A DNA stretch of 64,000 nt from Planktophila sp965267775 (GTDB lineage Bacteria; Actinomycetota; Actinomycetes; Nanopelagicales; Nanopelagicaceae): the NCBI GenBank assembly GCA_965267775.1, contig OZ254140.1, forward strand, positions 930,001 through 994,000, read 5' to 3'. The notes under the pieces are model-generated. The model saw only the letters and a list, made by a program, of their open reading frames with translations. It searched no databases and was not told the origin of the DNA. This document shows, piece by piece, positions 8,322-16,568 of the stretch; within the stretch, counting starts at the first letter, position 1; each line of letters begins with the position of its first letter. A program made the position numbers and the translations under genes.

Positions 8322-9191
8322 TTATCGGTTATTAGTGCGATTGCTGACAAGAATAGTTTTCGGAGCAGATGTTGAGCTTCCATAACCTGTATCCGTTGGA
8401 GTGAGGCCTGCTGTAACCGTTACTGCTCCTCGTCGTGAAGGTTTCCAACTGCAAGAAGCAGAGAGCGCATTTGATAGCTTGCCAATACACCCAGGGATTC
8501 TTTTTCCATTTGCGAAAAAGGTTACTTTTCCATTGGTACCAGCGACGCCGAGAGTCGCTGTTGTAGTTATTGATTGATGATATGTAGCAACTGAAGTACC
8601 ACCAAGAGTGATTGAGCTGGCAGGTGGCTGAACACCTCCACCTGTTCCGTAGAGAGTCACAAGAAATCCTCGGTAGTCATTGAGAGATGTATATGACGCT
8701 CCCGAATCTGATGAACTCCATGAGTAGGTTGTTCCTAATGTCCACCCGGAAGGAGAACCGGTGTACACAGGTGAAGATGAATAGCAAACATAAATCGTAG
8801 TCACTTGGCGGAAAACTAACCAATACCTACCAGCGGCAGTCATCGATGCAGTTCCCGTAAAAAGCGCCGCGTTTCCAGACATCGAAGAATATGAATAAGT
8901 TCCAAGTGTGGACCCTGTTGGCGCGCCAGCATTGTCACTTTTTATTGTAATCGATGCATCGGTTGGCGCAGTTGTAGAAGACTGCATCCAATCGATGCGA
9001 GTAACCGTTGCTGTCTCAGGAACATTGAATGGCATTGCTAGAGAAAACGTATTGCCAAGAGAAGTCACTGAACAAGTTGAATTCATAGTTGTAGAAAACT
9101 GAACAGCATTTGCGGGCTGAAAAGAGATCAATGAAAAAAGCGCAGTCAGAACTGCAATGAATTTAAGCTTCGGTGAGGCGGCGCGCTTCAT
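8322..9191 (-). CDS. Secreted protein with C-terminal Ig-like domain, unknown function
   Basis: 289 aa. A Sec signal peptide is visible: MKR start, hydrophobic core AVLTALFSLISF, likely cleavage after ANA at about residue 29. The middle (about 30-180) is a Ser/Thr/Gly/aromatic-rich beta domain (GRYWLVFRQVTTIYVCY) resembling choice-of-anchor type beta sandwiches. The end (about 195-285) looks like an Ig-like domain with VTFFANGKRIPGC and SCSWKPSRRGAVTV. No sortase motif or lipobox is seen. The ATG at 9191 overlaps ribF by 29 bases and no other in-frame start is close, so it is read after ribF. It is an accessory insertion between ribF and rpsO. Function unknown; surface or matrix role is inference. 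Confidence 0.8.
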   Translation of the reverse strand: MKRAASPKLKFIAVLTALFSLISFQPANAVQFSTTMNSTCSVTSLGNTFSLAMPFNVPETATVTRIDWMQSSTTAPTDASITIKSDNAGAPTGSTLGTYSYSSMSGNAALFTGTASMTAAGRYWLVFRQVTTIYVCYSSSPVYTGSPSGWTLGTTYSWSSSDSGASYTSLNDYRGFLVTLYGTGGGVQPPASSITLGGTSVATYHQSITTTATLGVAGTNGKVTFFANGKRIPGCIGKLSNALSASCSWKPSRRGAVTVTAGLTPTDTGYGSSTSAPKTILVSNRTNNR

Positions 9192-10050
9192 CGCAATCCT
9201 TTTTCATCTGAACCAACAATTCTTCAAGGCCGTTGAACTTAAGAGTCGGACGTAAATACCAACCGAACTCAACCGATGCTGCCTTGTCATATAAATCTAA
9301 ACCTTGTTGGTCAAGGGCATATGCCTCAACCTGGCGACCGCGGTCACCTTCAAAGGTTGGATTTGTTCCGATGGAGATTGCTGCAGGCCAGAACTTAATG
9401 CCGACGGTAAGCCACCCTGCATAGATTCCATCTGCAGGAATTGTTTGACCATCAATCTTTCCGAGGTTTGCAGTTGGGTAGCCGATCTCGCGGCCGCGCT
9501 TCTCGCCGTGAACAATCACGCCATCGAGACGATGTGGGCGTGAGAGAAGTTCACGAGCCTGCTCAACTTTACCTTCAAGGACGAGGTTGCGAATACGGGA
9601 AGAAGAGATTGCTTCCTCTCCCCCGGCAAGTTCTTGGACATCAACTGTGAAGTTATGTGTCATGCCGGATTTGATAAGTGTGTCAACGTTTCCTGATGCC
9701 TTCGAGCCATATGTGAAGTTCTTTCCAACAATTACTGTGCCGACATGTAGCTGCTTAACCAAAATATCCTCAACGAATTGATCTGGGGTCATTGCAGCAA
9801 ATTGCTCATTGAACTTCATCACTGCAACTTGATCAGCATTATGTATTTTGAGTAGCTCGACGCGATCGGCCAAAGTTGTGAGCATTGGTGGAACTGAATC
9901 TGGTGCGAAGACTGTGCGTGGATGTGGATCAAAGGTGAGGGCGATTATTGGACGGCCATCAGCGATCTCCTTGGCGCGGTTAAGCAGGGCCTGATGTCCC
10001 TTATGTACGCCATCGAATACTCCGATGACTACAACGCTTGACTCGCTCAT
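9163..10050 (-). CDS. ribF: Bifunctional riboflavin kinase / FAD synthetase
   Basis: 295 aa. It converts riboflavin to FMN and then FAD. The N-terminal adenylyltransferase domain carries GVFDGVHKGHQALL (about 11-24) and TFDPHPRTVF; the C-terminal kinase domain carries HGEKRGREIGYPTANL (about 176-191) and GWLTVG. It lies 19 bp after truB. The 3' end overlaps the start of the secreted Ig-like protein by 29 bases, implying a common transcript. Confidence 0.97.
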   Translation of the reverse strand: MSESSVVVIGVFDGVHKGHQALLNRAKEIADGRPIIALTFDPHPRTVFAPDSVPPMLTTLADRVELLKIHNADQVAVMKFNEQFAAMTPDQFVEDILVKQLHVGTVIVGKNFTYGSKASGNVDTLIKSGMTHNFTVDVQELAGGEEAISSSRIRNLVLEGKVEQARELLSRPHRLDGVIVHGEKRGREIGYPTANLGKIDGQTIPADGIYAGWLTVGIKFWPAAISIGTNPTFEGDRGRQVEAYALDQQGLDLYDKAASVEFGWYLRPTLKFNGLEELLVQMKKDCDEARRLTEA

Positions 10051-10069
10051 AGGGTGAATCTTGCCTTAC

Positions 10070-10945
10070 CTAGTTCGCTGCCGCAAAGACTGCTACCGGT
10101 TTGGCCTTGTCGACGCTGTTCTTGAGCAGTGCAATGAGGCGATTATCAGGAGAGAGTGCTGCAGTTAACTCATCCGTTGCATTTGCAGTAAGCGGTCGGC
10201 CGAAAGAGAGTTCGTTGACTTCCTGTAAGTCGAGTTCGCGGACCGGGAAGGTGGCACGTGCGACATCTGCAAGTTCGAGAGTAGTGAAGTTGCCGCCCTT
10301 CAGTTGAGCGATATCGATTGCTTGATTGAGGGTAAATCCTGCGACTCGAGTACGACGAAGAACATTGAGGTGTCCCCCGACTTTGAGCCCTACGCCGAGA
10401 TCGCGGGCAATCGCACGGATGTAAGTTCCAGCAGAACAGGTCACAGCAATATCGACCAACGTCGTGGCTTCTTTATGGCGAATATCAAGAATATCTAATT
10501 GTGAGATTGTGACTTTGCGAGCCGGGAGTTCAAACTCTTCACCTGATCGCGCGCGGTCATAGGCACGCTTACCGTCGACTTTGATTGCAGAGACTTTGGT
10601 GGGGCGTTGCATGATTTCGCCGACCATTGTTGCGAGAATTCGCTTAATCTCTTCATCGCTCACATGTGATGCATCAGCCGTCGAAGTTATCTCACCTTCA
10701 TGGTCATCAGTTGTTGTCGATGCACCTAAAACAATTGTCGCCGTGTAGCTCTTATCGCCATCGGTGATGTACTGCAGTAGACGTGTTCCATTATTAAATC
10801 CAAGAACAAGCACGCCAGTCGCCATCGGATCAAGGGTTCCGGCATGGCCCACTTTGCGTGTATTGAGAGCGCGGCGACCAATTGCCACAACGTCATGGCT
10901 TGTCATACCTGGAGCCTTATCGACTACCAAGAATCCGTCAGACAT
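10070..10945 (-). CDS. truB: tRNA pseudouridine(55) synthase
   Basis: 291 aa. It makes pseudouridine 55 in the tRNA T-loop. The catalytic block HAGTLDPMATGVLVLG is at residues 34-49, with the nucleophile at Asp39. Further motifs are KSYTATIVLG and CSAGTYIRAIARDLG. It lies 12 bp after rbfA. The NrnA-type oligoribonuclease gene often found between rbfA and truB in Actinobacteria is absent. Confidence 0.97.
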   Translation of the reverse strand: MSDGFLVVDKAPGMTSHDVVAIGRRALNTRKVGHAGTLDPMATGVLVLGFNNGTRLLQYITDGDKSYTATIVLGASTTTDDHEGEITSTADASHVSDEEIKRILATMVGEIMQRPTKVSAIKVDGKRAYDRARSGEEFELPARKVTISQLDILDIRHKEATTLVDIAVTCSAGTYIRAIARDLGVGLKVGGHLNVLRRTRVAGFTLNQAIDIAQLKGGNFTTLELADVARATFPVRELDLQEVNELSFGRPLTANATDELTAALSPDNRLIALLKNSVDKAKPVAVFAAAN

Positions 10946-10957
10946 ATTTCCTTAAGA

Positions 10958-11389
10958 TTATTCTTCGTCGATAACGCGCGGTTGCTTATAAGCATCTTCT
11001 ACAACTGGCTTTGCGCCTTCGCGAGCTTTTGCTACCTGAGCATCAAGCTCGTGTACTTTGTTCAGAAGTGTGTCCATTGCGCGAGCTGACTCTGGGAGTC
11101 CGTCGAGGATGAATTCGAGAGTTGGAGTGATGCGTGTTCCGAGATCCTTGCCGACTGCGGAGCGGATCACGCCCTTTGCTGACTCAAGAGCCGCAGCAGT
11201 TGCAGAGCGCTCATCATCTTCACCAAATACGGTGTAGAAGATTGAGGCGTGCTGGAGATCTCCAGTCACGCGCGCATCGGTAATGGTGACAAAGCCAAGA
11301 CGAGGATCTTTGATCTTCGTCTCGAGTAGCTGTGCCACTACTACCTTGATGCGGTCTCCAACTTTATCGCTACGGTGATTCTTTCCCAA
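10958..11389 (-). CDS. rbfA: 30S ribosome-binding factor A
   Basis: About 143 aa from the TTG at 11389. RbfA is a KH-fold 30S assembly and cold-adaptation factor. Family features are DRIKVVVAQLLETKIKDPRL, TITDARVTGDLQHASIFYT and the Asp/Glu-rich end. The open frame extends to an ATG at 11473, but that upstream part lies inside infB and reads as unrelated Arg/Ser-rich sequence. Downstream of the infB stop the only standard start in frame is TTG 11389, with a weak AAGATGGG ribosome binding site 8 bases before it. ATT 11395 is the alternative. The function call is firm; the start is uncertain. Confidence 0.88.
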   Translation of the reverse strand: MGKNHRSDKVGDRIKVVVAQLLETKIKDPRLGFVTITDARVTGDLQHASIFYTVFGEDDERSATAAALESAKGVIRSAVGKDLGTRITPTLEFILDGLPESARAMDTLLNKVHELDAQVAKAREGAKPVVEDAYKQPRVIDEE

Positions 11390-11408
11390 TTTAATTACCC
11401 ATCTTGAG

Positions 11409-14102
11409 TTATGCGCGCTTCTTCTCTTGCATCTCGAAGACCTCAATGATGTCTCCGACCTGAAGGTCAGCACCTTTACCTACGCCGATACCGCACTCAA
11501 AGCCCTCACGGACTTCTGTTGCATCATCCTTAAATCGCTTGAGAGATTCGATTGTGACGCTCTCTGCAATTGTTGCGCCGGCACGGATAACGCGAGCCTT
11601 TGCGTTACGACGGATGATTCCGTTTGTAACGATAGAACCAGCGATAGTTCCAACCTTTGATGACTTGAAGAGATCGCGAACCTCTGCATTACCCAATACA
11701 ACCTCTTCAAACTCTGGCTTAAGGAGACCCTTAAGTGAGAGCTCGATCTCTTCGATTGCGTTGTAGATAACTGAGTAGAAGCGAACTTCGACGCCTTCTT
11801 GATCGGCGAAGATTGCTGTCTGTGGCTCTGGCTTAACGTTAAAGCCGATAACAACAGCAGTTGATGCAGATGCAAGAGTGATATCGCTCTTGGTAATTGC
11901 ACCGACGCCGCGGTGGATAACGCGAAGATCAACTTCAGCTCCGACATCAAGCTGCATAAGTGCATCTTCGAGCGCTTCGACAGAACCAGATACGTCGCCC
12001 TTGAGAATAAGGTTGAGCGTAGAAATCTTGGACTGTTCCATGAAGTCTTCGAGAGATACCTTCTTGCGAGCCTTTGCGAGCTGAGCATTGCGCTCTGCAG
12101 CCTGACGCTTCTCAGCAATCTGGCGAGCAGTACGGTCATCTTCAGCTACAAGGAATGTGTCGCCAGCGTTAGGGACAGATGTAAATCCGAGTACCTGTAC
12201 TGGACGTGATGGTCCTGCCTCGGTGACAGTCTCGCCGTGCTCATCGAGCATTGCGCGAACGCGACCGAATGAACCACCAGCGACGATTGCATCTCCGACC
12301 TTCAAAGTACCGCGCTGAACAAGAACGGTAGCAACTGGGCCGCGACCACGATCGAGGTGCGCTTCAATCGCAACACCACGAGCATCGTCTTCAGCAATTG
12401 CACGAAGATCGATAGCAGCATCTGCTGTAAGGAGAATAGAGTCGATCAAATCATCGACGCCTTGACCCTTCTTTGCAGAGACGTTTACGAAGATTGTGTC
12501 TCCTCCGTACTCCTCAGCGATGAGGTTGTACTCGGTCAACTGCTGGCGGACCTTATCTGGGTTCGCGCCTTCCTTATCAATCTTGTTAACGGCAACAACG
12601 ATTGGAACATCAGCTGCTTGAGCGTGGTTAAGCGCTTCAATTGTCTGAGGCATGATTCCGTCATCTGCTGCAACGACGAGAACTGCAATATCAGTTACCT
12701 TCGCACCACGAGCACGCATAGCGGTAAACGCTTCGTGACCCGGTGTATCGATAAAAGTGATTGCGCGGTTAACGCCATCGTGATCATGGTGAATCTGGTA
12801 AGCACCGATGTGCTGTGTGATTCCACCTGCTTCACCCTTAATGACCTCAGTCTTACGGATTGCATCAAGGAGCGATGTCTTACCGTGATCGACGTGACCC
12901 ATGACGGTAACAACTGGTGGACGAGCAACGAGTAGATCTGGATCCATATCTTCTAGCTCTTGAGCTAAGTCGATATCGAAGTCCTGCAATAGCTCGCGAT
13001 CTTCATCTTCTGGAGAGACGATTTCGATCTGGTACTTGAGCTGCGCACCGAGAATTTCGAATGTATCGGCATCTACAGATTGTGTTGCAGTAACCATTTC
13101 ACCAAGGTGGAATAGCGCTGAAACTAACGCTGCTGGATCTGCACCAATCTTCTCTGCGAAATCTGCAAGCGATGAACCACGGCGCATACGAATCTTTGTA
13201 TTGCCATCACCGTGAGGAATAACTGCGCCACCAAGTTGTGGTGCCTGCATATTGTCGAACTCTTCGCGAAGAGCCTTTCGTGACTTCTGCTTACGCTTTG
13301 AAGATTTGCCCTTACCGAATGCACCCGCTGCAGATCCGCGACCACCGGGACCTCCACCCGGACGACCTGGACCGCCTGGACGTGGAGCACCACCAGTTGA
13401 TGGACCTGAATTGCGATATGGACCTGATGCTGGTGCACCTGCTCCTGCTGGACGTGGTGCAAAACCTGGACGTGCCGGTCCGCCTGCACCGGCAGGACGT
13501 GGTGCACCTGGTCGTGCAGCAAAACCTGGACGTGGTGCACCTGGTCGTGGTGCACCTGGACGTGCTGCACCCAATGGACGTTGTGGTGGGCGTGGAACTG
13601 CACCACCTGTTGAGAATGGATTATTTCCTGGACGAGGAGGGCGTGGAACTGCCGCTCCTGCAGAGAATGGATTATTTCCTGGACGAGGAGCAACTGGTGC
13701 ACCTGGAACGGGTGGAGCTGCTGGAGTTGCAGGTGCTGATGGAGCATCTGGTGTTGCCGTGTATGCAGCTGCTGCAGTTGATGCCGCCTGCTCTGCCTCA
13801 CGTGATGCCTTCAACGCTGCAAGGTCAACGCCGAGCTCTGCGGCAAGTTCAGCAGCGAGTTCTGGATTGACCTCAGACTTCTTGGGAGCTGCCGCCTTCT
13901 TTGCTGCAGCTTTCTTTACTGGCTTCTTCTCTTCAGCTGGCTTTGCATCGGGATATAACGCAATTAACTTGCGCGCAACCGGCGGCTCTACTGTTGATGA
14001 AGCTGATCGGACGAATTCGCCGAGTTCTTGTAACTTAGCAAGGACTTCCTTGCTTTCCATACCGAGTTGTTTTGCCAACTCATGTACACGGACCTTTGAC
14101 AC
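11409..14102 (-). CDS. infB: Translation initiation factor IF-2
   Basis: 897 aa, starting at GTG 14102. IF-2 is the GTPase that brings initiator tRNA to the 30S subunit and promotes 50S joining. The start (VRVHELAKQLGMESKEVL) is the IF2N domain, followed by a lysine/alanine stretch and a Pro/Gly/Ala/Arg linker at about 105-275 with repeated RPGAPRPG-like units. A second IF2N region follows (SSLADFAEKIGADPAAL). The G domain has GHVDHGKTS (about 401-409), DTPGHEAF and NKID (about 506). Domains II, III and the C-terminal domain complete it. It sits between nusA and rbfA; the ylxR gene common between nusA and infB is missing. Confidence 0.98.
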   Translation of the reverse strand: MSKVRVHELAKQLGMESKEVLAKLQELGEFVRSASSTVEPPVARKLIALYPDAKPAEEKKPVKKAAAKKAAAPKKSEVNPELAAELAAELGVDLAALKASREAEQAASTAAAAYTATPDAPSAPATPAAPPVPGAPVAPRPGNNPFSAGAAVPRPPRPGNNPFSTGGAVPRPPQRPLGAARPGAPRPGAPRPGFAARPGAPRPAGAGGPARPGFAPRPAGAGAPASGPYRNSGPSTGGAPRPGGPGRPGGGPGGRGSAAGAFGKGKSSKRKQKSRKALREEFDNMQAPQLGGAVIPHGDGNTKIRMRRGSSLADFAEKIGADPAALVSALFHLGEMVTATQSVDADTFEILGAQLKYQIEIVSPEDEDRELLQDFDIDLAQELEDMDPDLLVARPPVVTVMGHVDHGKTSLLDAIRKTEVIKGEAGGITQHIGAYQIHHDHDGVNRAITFIDTPGHEAFTAMRARGAKVTDIAVLVVAADDGIMPQTIEALNHAQAADVPIVVAVNKIDKEGANPDKVRQQLTEYNLIAEEYGGDTIFVNVSAKKGQGVDDLIDSILLTADAAIDLRAIAEDDARGVAIEAHLDRGRGPVATVLVQRGTLKVGDAIVAGGSFGRVRAMLDEHGETVTEAGPSRPVQVLGFTSVPNAGDTFLVAEDDRTARQIAEKRQAAERNAQLAKARKKVSLEDFMEQSKISTLNLILKGDVSGSVEALEDALMQLDVGAEVDLRVIHRGVGAITKSDITLASASTAVVIGFNVKPEPQTAIFADQEGVEVRFYSVIYNAIEEIELSLKGLLKPEFEEVVLGNAEVRDLFKSSKVGTIAGSIVTNGIIRRNAKARVIRAGATIAESVTIESLKRFKDDATEVREGFECGIGVGKGADLQVGDIIEVFEMQEKKRA

Positions 14103-14252
14103 ATTTCTCCTGTCTTGGCCCGCATTAAAACTTGTGGGATGCGAGCCCTAGTTGTCGAACCTCATGATGTGAACGAGCTCATTTTTGCTTCATATCTTTC
14201 GCATCCATTTCTTATCTCCCCCTGCCGAAAGCAAGGAGGAAGTGATGGGCTG

Positions 14253-14258
14253 ATTCTA
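14253..14258 (-). promoter_or_regulatory. Possible -10 box (TAGAAT) upstream of infB
   Basis: The 176-bp nusA-infB gap holds no gene I can support; the longest start-to-stop frame on the coding strand is nine codons. It contains TAGAAT, the hexamer used by other promoters here, but no good -35 lies 17 bp upstream. It would give infB its own transcript with a leader of about 145 nt. Confidence 0.35.
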
Positions 14259-14278
14259 GCGAAACGCCCGAGATTTAC

Positions 14279-15262
14279 CTATTCCGTCGCGGCCGGTGCG
14301 GTGGTGTCTGGGTGGATATCAATACGCCAGCCAGTCAGACGTGCAGCGAGGCGGGCATTCTGCCCATCCTTACCGATTGCCAAAGAGAGCTGATAATCAG
14401 GGACGACTACCTTCGCGCTCCGTGCATCGAGGTCCACGATTTCAACTTTGCTCACCTTTGAAGGGGCGAGAGCATGTGCAACATACTTTGCTGGATCCTC
14501 GTCGTAATCGACGATATCAATCTTCTCTCCATTGAGTTCATCCATAACAGCACGTGATCGTGCACCCATTGGGCCGATGAGAGATCCCTTTGGAGAAACG
14601 CCTGCGCGATGTGAGCGAACAGCAATCTTTGTGCGATGGCCTGCTTCGCGAGCAACGCCCATGATTTCTACGATTCCATCTTTTACTTCTGGAACCTCAA
14701 GGGCAAAGAGCTGCTTCACAAGACCAGGGTGGCTACGAGACAACATAATCTCGGGACCCTTCATGCCTTGCTTTACTTCAACGACGAAACACTTGATGCG
14801 CGCACCATGTTCATAAACCTCACCTGGAACTTGTTCCTGAGGTGGAATGCGTCCTTCGATGCGGCCAAGATTGACGTTGACCATCTTTGGATCGCGACCT
14901 TGCTGAATAACGCCAGAGATAACATCACCGACAGAGGCAGTGAACTCCCCCACGATTTCGGCATCATTAGTTGCACGCATTGCATGCTTGATAACTTGGC
15001 GGGCCGTTGAGGTTGCAGTGCGTGCAAAGTTCTCAGGGATATCAAAATCTTCGCCTACTCGCTCGCCGAGCTCATTAAAGATTGGTATTACGATCTGGAT
15101 TTCGCCCGTCTCTCGATTGAGACGCGCCTGTGCGTATCGATTTGGCTCGAGGCCTTCGTTATATGCAGTTAAAACACCAGATTCGATTGCCCGAATCAAT
15201 TCTTCAAGTGACATTCCCTTTTCATTGGTAAGGGCGACGAGAGCTTCCATTTCAACATGCAT
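14279..15262 (-). CDS. nusA: Transcription termination/antitermination factor NusA
   Basis: 327 aa from ATG 15262. NusA binds RNA polymerase and nascent RNA and modulates pausing, termination and antitermination. The N-terminal polymerase-binding domain begins MHVEMEALVALTNEKGMS, aligning with actinobacterial NusA starts. An S1 domain (about 105-180, VGDVISGVIQQGRD) and two KH domains (about 200-320, GSLIGPMGARSRAV and LAIGKDGQNARLAARL) follow. The frame extends to an ATG at 15322, but the AAAGGATG ribosome binding site overlapping the rimP end supports 15262. The acidic C-terminal repeats of some NusA proteins are absent, as is usual in Actinobacteria. Confidence 0.95.
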   Translation of the reverse strand: MHVEMEALVALTNEKGMSLEELIRAIESGVLTAYNEGLEPNRYAQARLNRETGEIQIVIPIFNELGERVGEDFDIPENFARTATSTARQVIKHAMRATNDAEIVGEFTASVGDVISGVIQQGRDPKMVNVNLGRIEGRIPPQEQVPGEVYEHGARIKCFVVEVKQGMKGPEIMLSRSHPGLVKQLFALEVPEVKDGIVEIMGVAREAGHRTKIAVRSHRAGVSPKGSLIGPMGARSRAVMDELNGEKIDIVDYDEDPAKYVAHALAPSKVSKVEIVDLDARSAKVVVPDYQLSLAIGKDGQNARLAARLTGWRIDIHPDTTAPAATE

Positions 15263-15263
15263 G

Positions 15264-15737
15264 TTAGTTCTCATCCTTTCGGTTGAATTCAATTTCAACG
15301 ACTGCGCGCTTGATATCAGCAAGTGCGATGGTCACTTCCTTGGCCTCCTTCTTCTCGACAACCGAGAGAGTGAGATCAGAATCTGTATTTGAGAGAATTC
15401 GACCTGTAACGACAACGCCATCGTTCTGTGTCACCTTAAGAAGGCGAGTCACATTCTTTGCAAAGTGGCGTGGAAGAGTAAGTGGGCGATCAATTCCTGG
15501 AGATGTGACTTCAAGGGTAAATGGAGTCTCGCCCATAAATGGAGCTTCATCAACGAGTTCGGAGACGAGCTTTGAAGCGACTGTGACCTGATCAAGATTG
15601 AGTGCGCTCTCGCCATCGACAATGACAGTCACGATGCGGTGATTGCCTGGAGTTACGAGACTTACCTCTTCGAGGTAGTAACCAGCTTCTTGTAGCGCTG
15701 GAGAGATAAGTTCTGCGATTTGATCTTTAATTGCCAT
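15264..15737 (-). CDS. rimP: Ribosome maturation factor RimP
   Basis: 157 aa. RimP helps 30S subunit maturation. The N-terminal domain holds LEEVSLVTPGNHRIVTVIVDG, and the VTSPGIDRPLTLPRHFAKN block (about 94-112) is the family signature; an Sm-like C-terminal domain follows (VVVTGRILSNTDSDLTLSV). It is 1 bp from nusA, forming rimP-nusA-infB-rbfA. Confidence 0.95.
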   Translation of the reverse strand: MAIKDQIAELISPALQEAGYYLEEVSLVTPGNHRIVTVIVDGESALNLDQVTVASKLVSELVDEAPFMGETPFTLEVTSPGIDRPLTLPRHFAKNVTRLLKVTQNDGVVVTGRILSNTDSDLTLSVVEKKEAKEVTIALADIKRAVVEIEFNRKDEN

Positions 15738-15787
15738 AGCTTTGCCGTCCTATTCTGTTGTTATTCAGTTGTGCTGCGGGTCAAAAT

Positions 15788-16567
15788 TTACTGCAAGTAG
15801 AGCGAGTATCCAAGTCGCAGGATGAGCAAGCCGGTGACAATCAGGTAAAAGATACGGATAAAGCCCGATCCCTTCTTAATTGCCAAGTGCGAGCCTGCAT
15901 ATCCCCCAGCTAGGTTGGCAATTGCGAGAAATAGACCAATCTTCCAGAGGATTCCAATTCGAAGCCCCACGACAATGATTGATGCCAAGTTGGTCGTCGC
16001 ATTGACGACCTTTGCAATTGCAGAAGCTCCGACAAATGCAAAGCCCATAATTGCAACGAGTGCAATCATCAACATCGTTCCCGTACCTGGACCAATTAAG
16101 CCATCATAGAAACCGATAAGGGTTGCAGCGATTGCACCTATGACCATCAACTTACGAGGTGAGTGCTTCTCTACATGCACCTTGCCGAGATCTGGCTTAA
16201 GAAGTGTGTAGAAGAAGATTGCTATCATCATAAAGAAGATTGAGCTCTTAAAGCTCTGTGCGGAGATATGTGAAGCAAGAAGCGCTCCTCCACATGCCCC
16301 AAAGAAGGCGGGAATAACCATTGCAAGCAGCAGCTTCGGGTCGGTCTTAATCGATTTACGATATTTGATTGCTGCAGTTGAAGTACCGAAGAATGCTGCT
16401 GTCTTTGATGTTGCTACAACCGATACTGGATTGCGATCAGGAAATGAGAGCAACATCGCGGGGGTTTGTATCAAACCTCCCCCGCCAGCGATTGCATCGA
16501 CAAATCCGGCCGAGAACATCGCCAGGACAAGCAGGGCGACATTCAGAGCGGAGAGGTCGTAGAACAT
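15788..16567 (-). CDS. TSUP (TauE/SafE) family membrane transporter
   Basis: 259 aa with about seven to eight membrane segments in two inverted halves. The two family signatures are GFVDAIAGGGGLIQTPAML (near residue 21) and GFYDGLIGPGTGTMLMI (near residue 152). TSUP proteins move sulfur-containing or organic anions such as sulfite, sulfoacetate or thiosulfate; the substrate cannot be told from sequence. It starts one base after the proS stop, so it is translated from the proS message. It is an accessory gene between proS and rimP. Confidence 0.88.
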   Translation of the reverse strand: MFYDLSALNVALLVLAMFSAGFVDAIAGGGGLIQTPAMLLSFPDRNPVSVVATSKTAAFFGTSTAAIKYRKSIKTDPKLLLAMVIPAFFGACGGALLASHISAQSFKSSIFFMMIAIFFYTLLKPDLGKVHVEKHSPRKLMVIGAIAATLIGFYDGLIGPGTGTMLMIALVAIMGFAFVGASAIAKVVNATTNLASIIVVGLRIGILWKIGLFLAIANLAGGYAGSHLAIKKGSGFIRIFYLIVTGLLILRLGYSLYLQ

Positions 16568-16568
16568 T

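Noticed and set aside
12357..12935. 192-codon plus-strand frame
   Set aside because: Antisense to the conserved IF-2 G domain; composition (many Cys, Ser, Asn) is unlike a real protein.
13252..14151. 299-codon plus-strand open frame rich in Gly/Ala/Pro
   Set aside because: It is antisense to the IF-2 linker; the low-complexity, stop-poor repeats create it. No family features or start signals.
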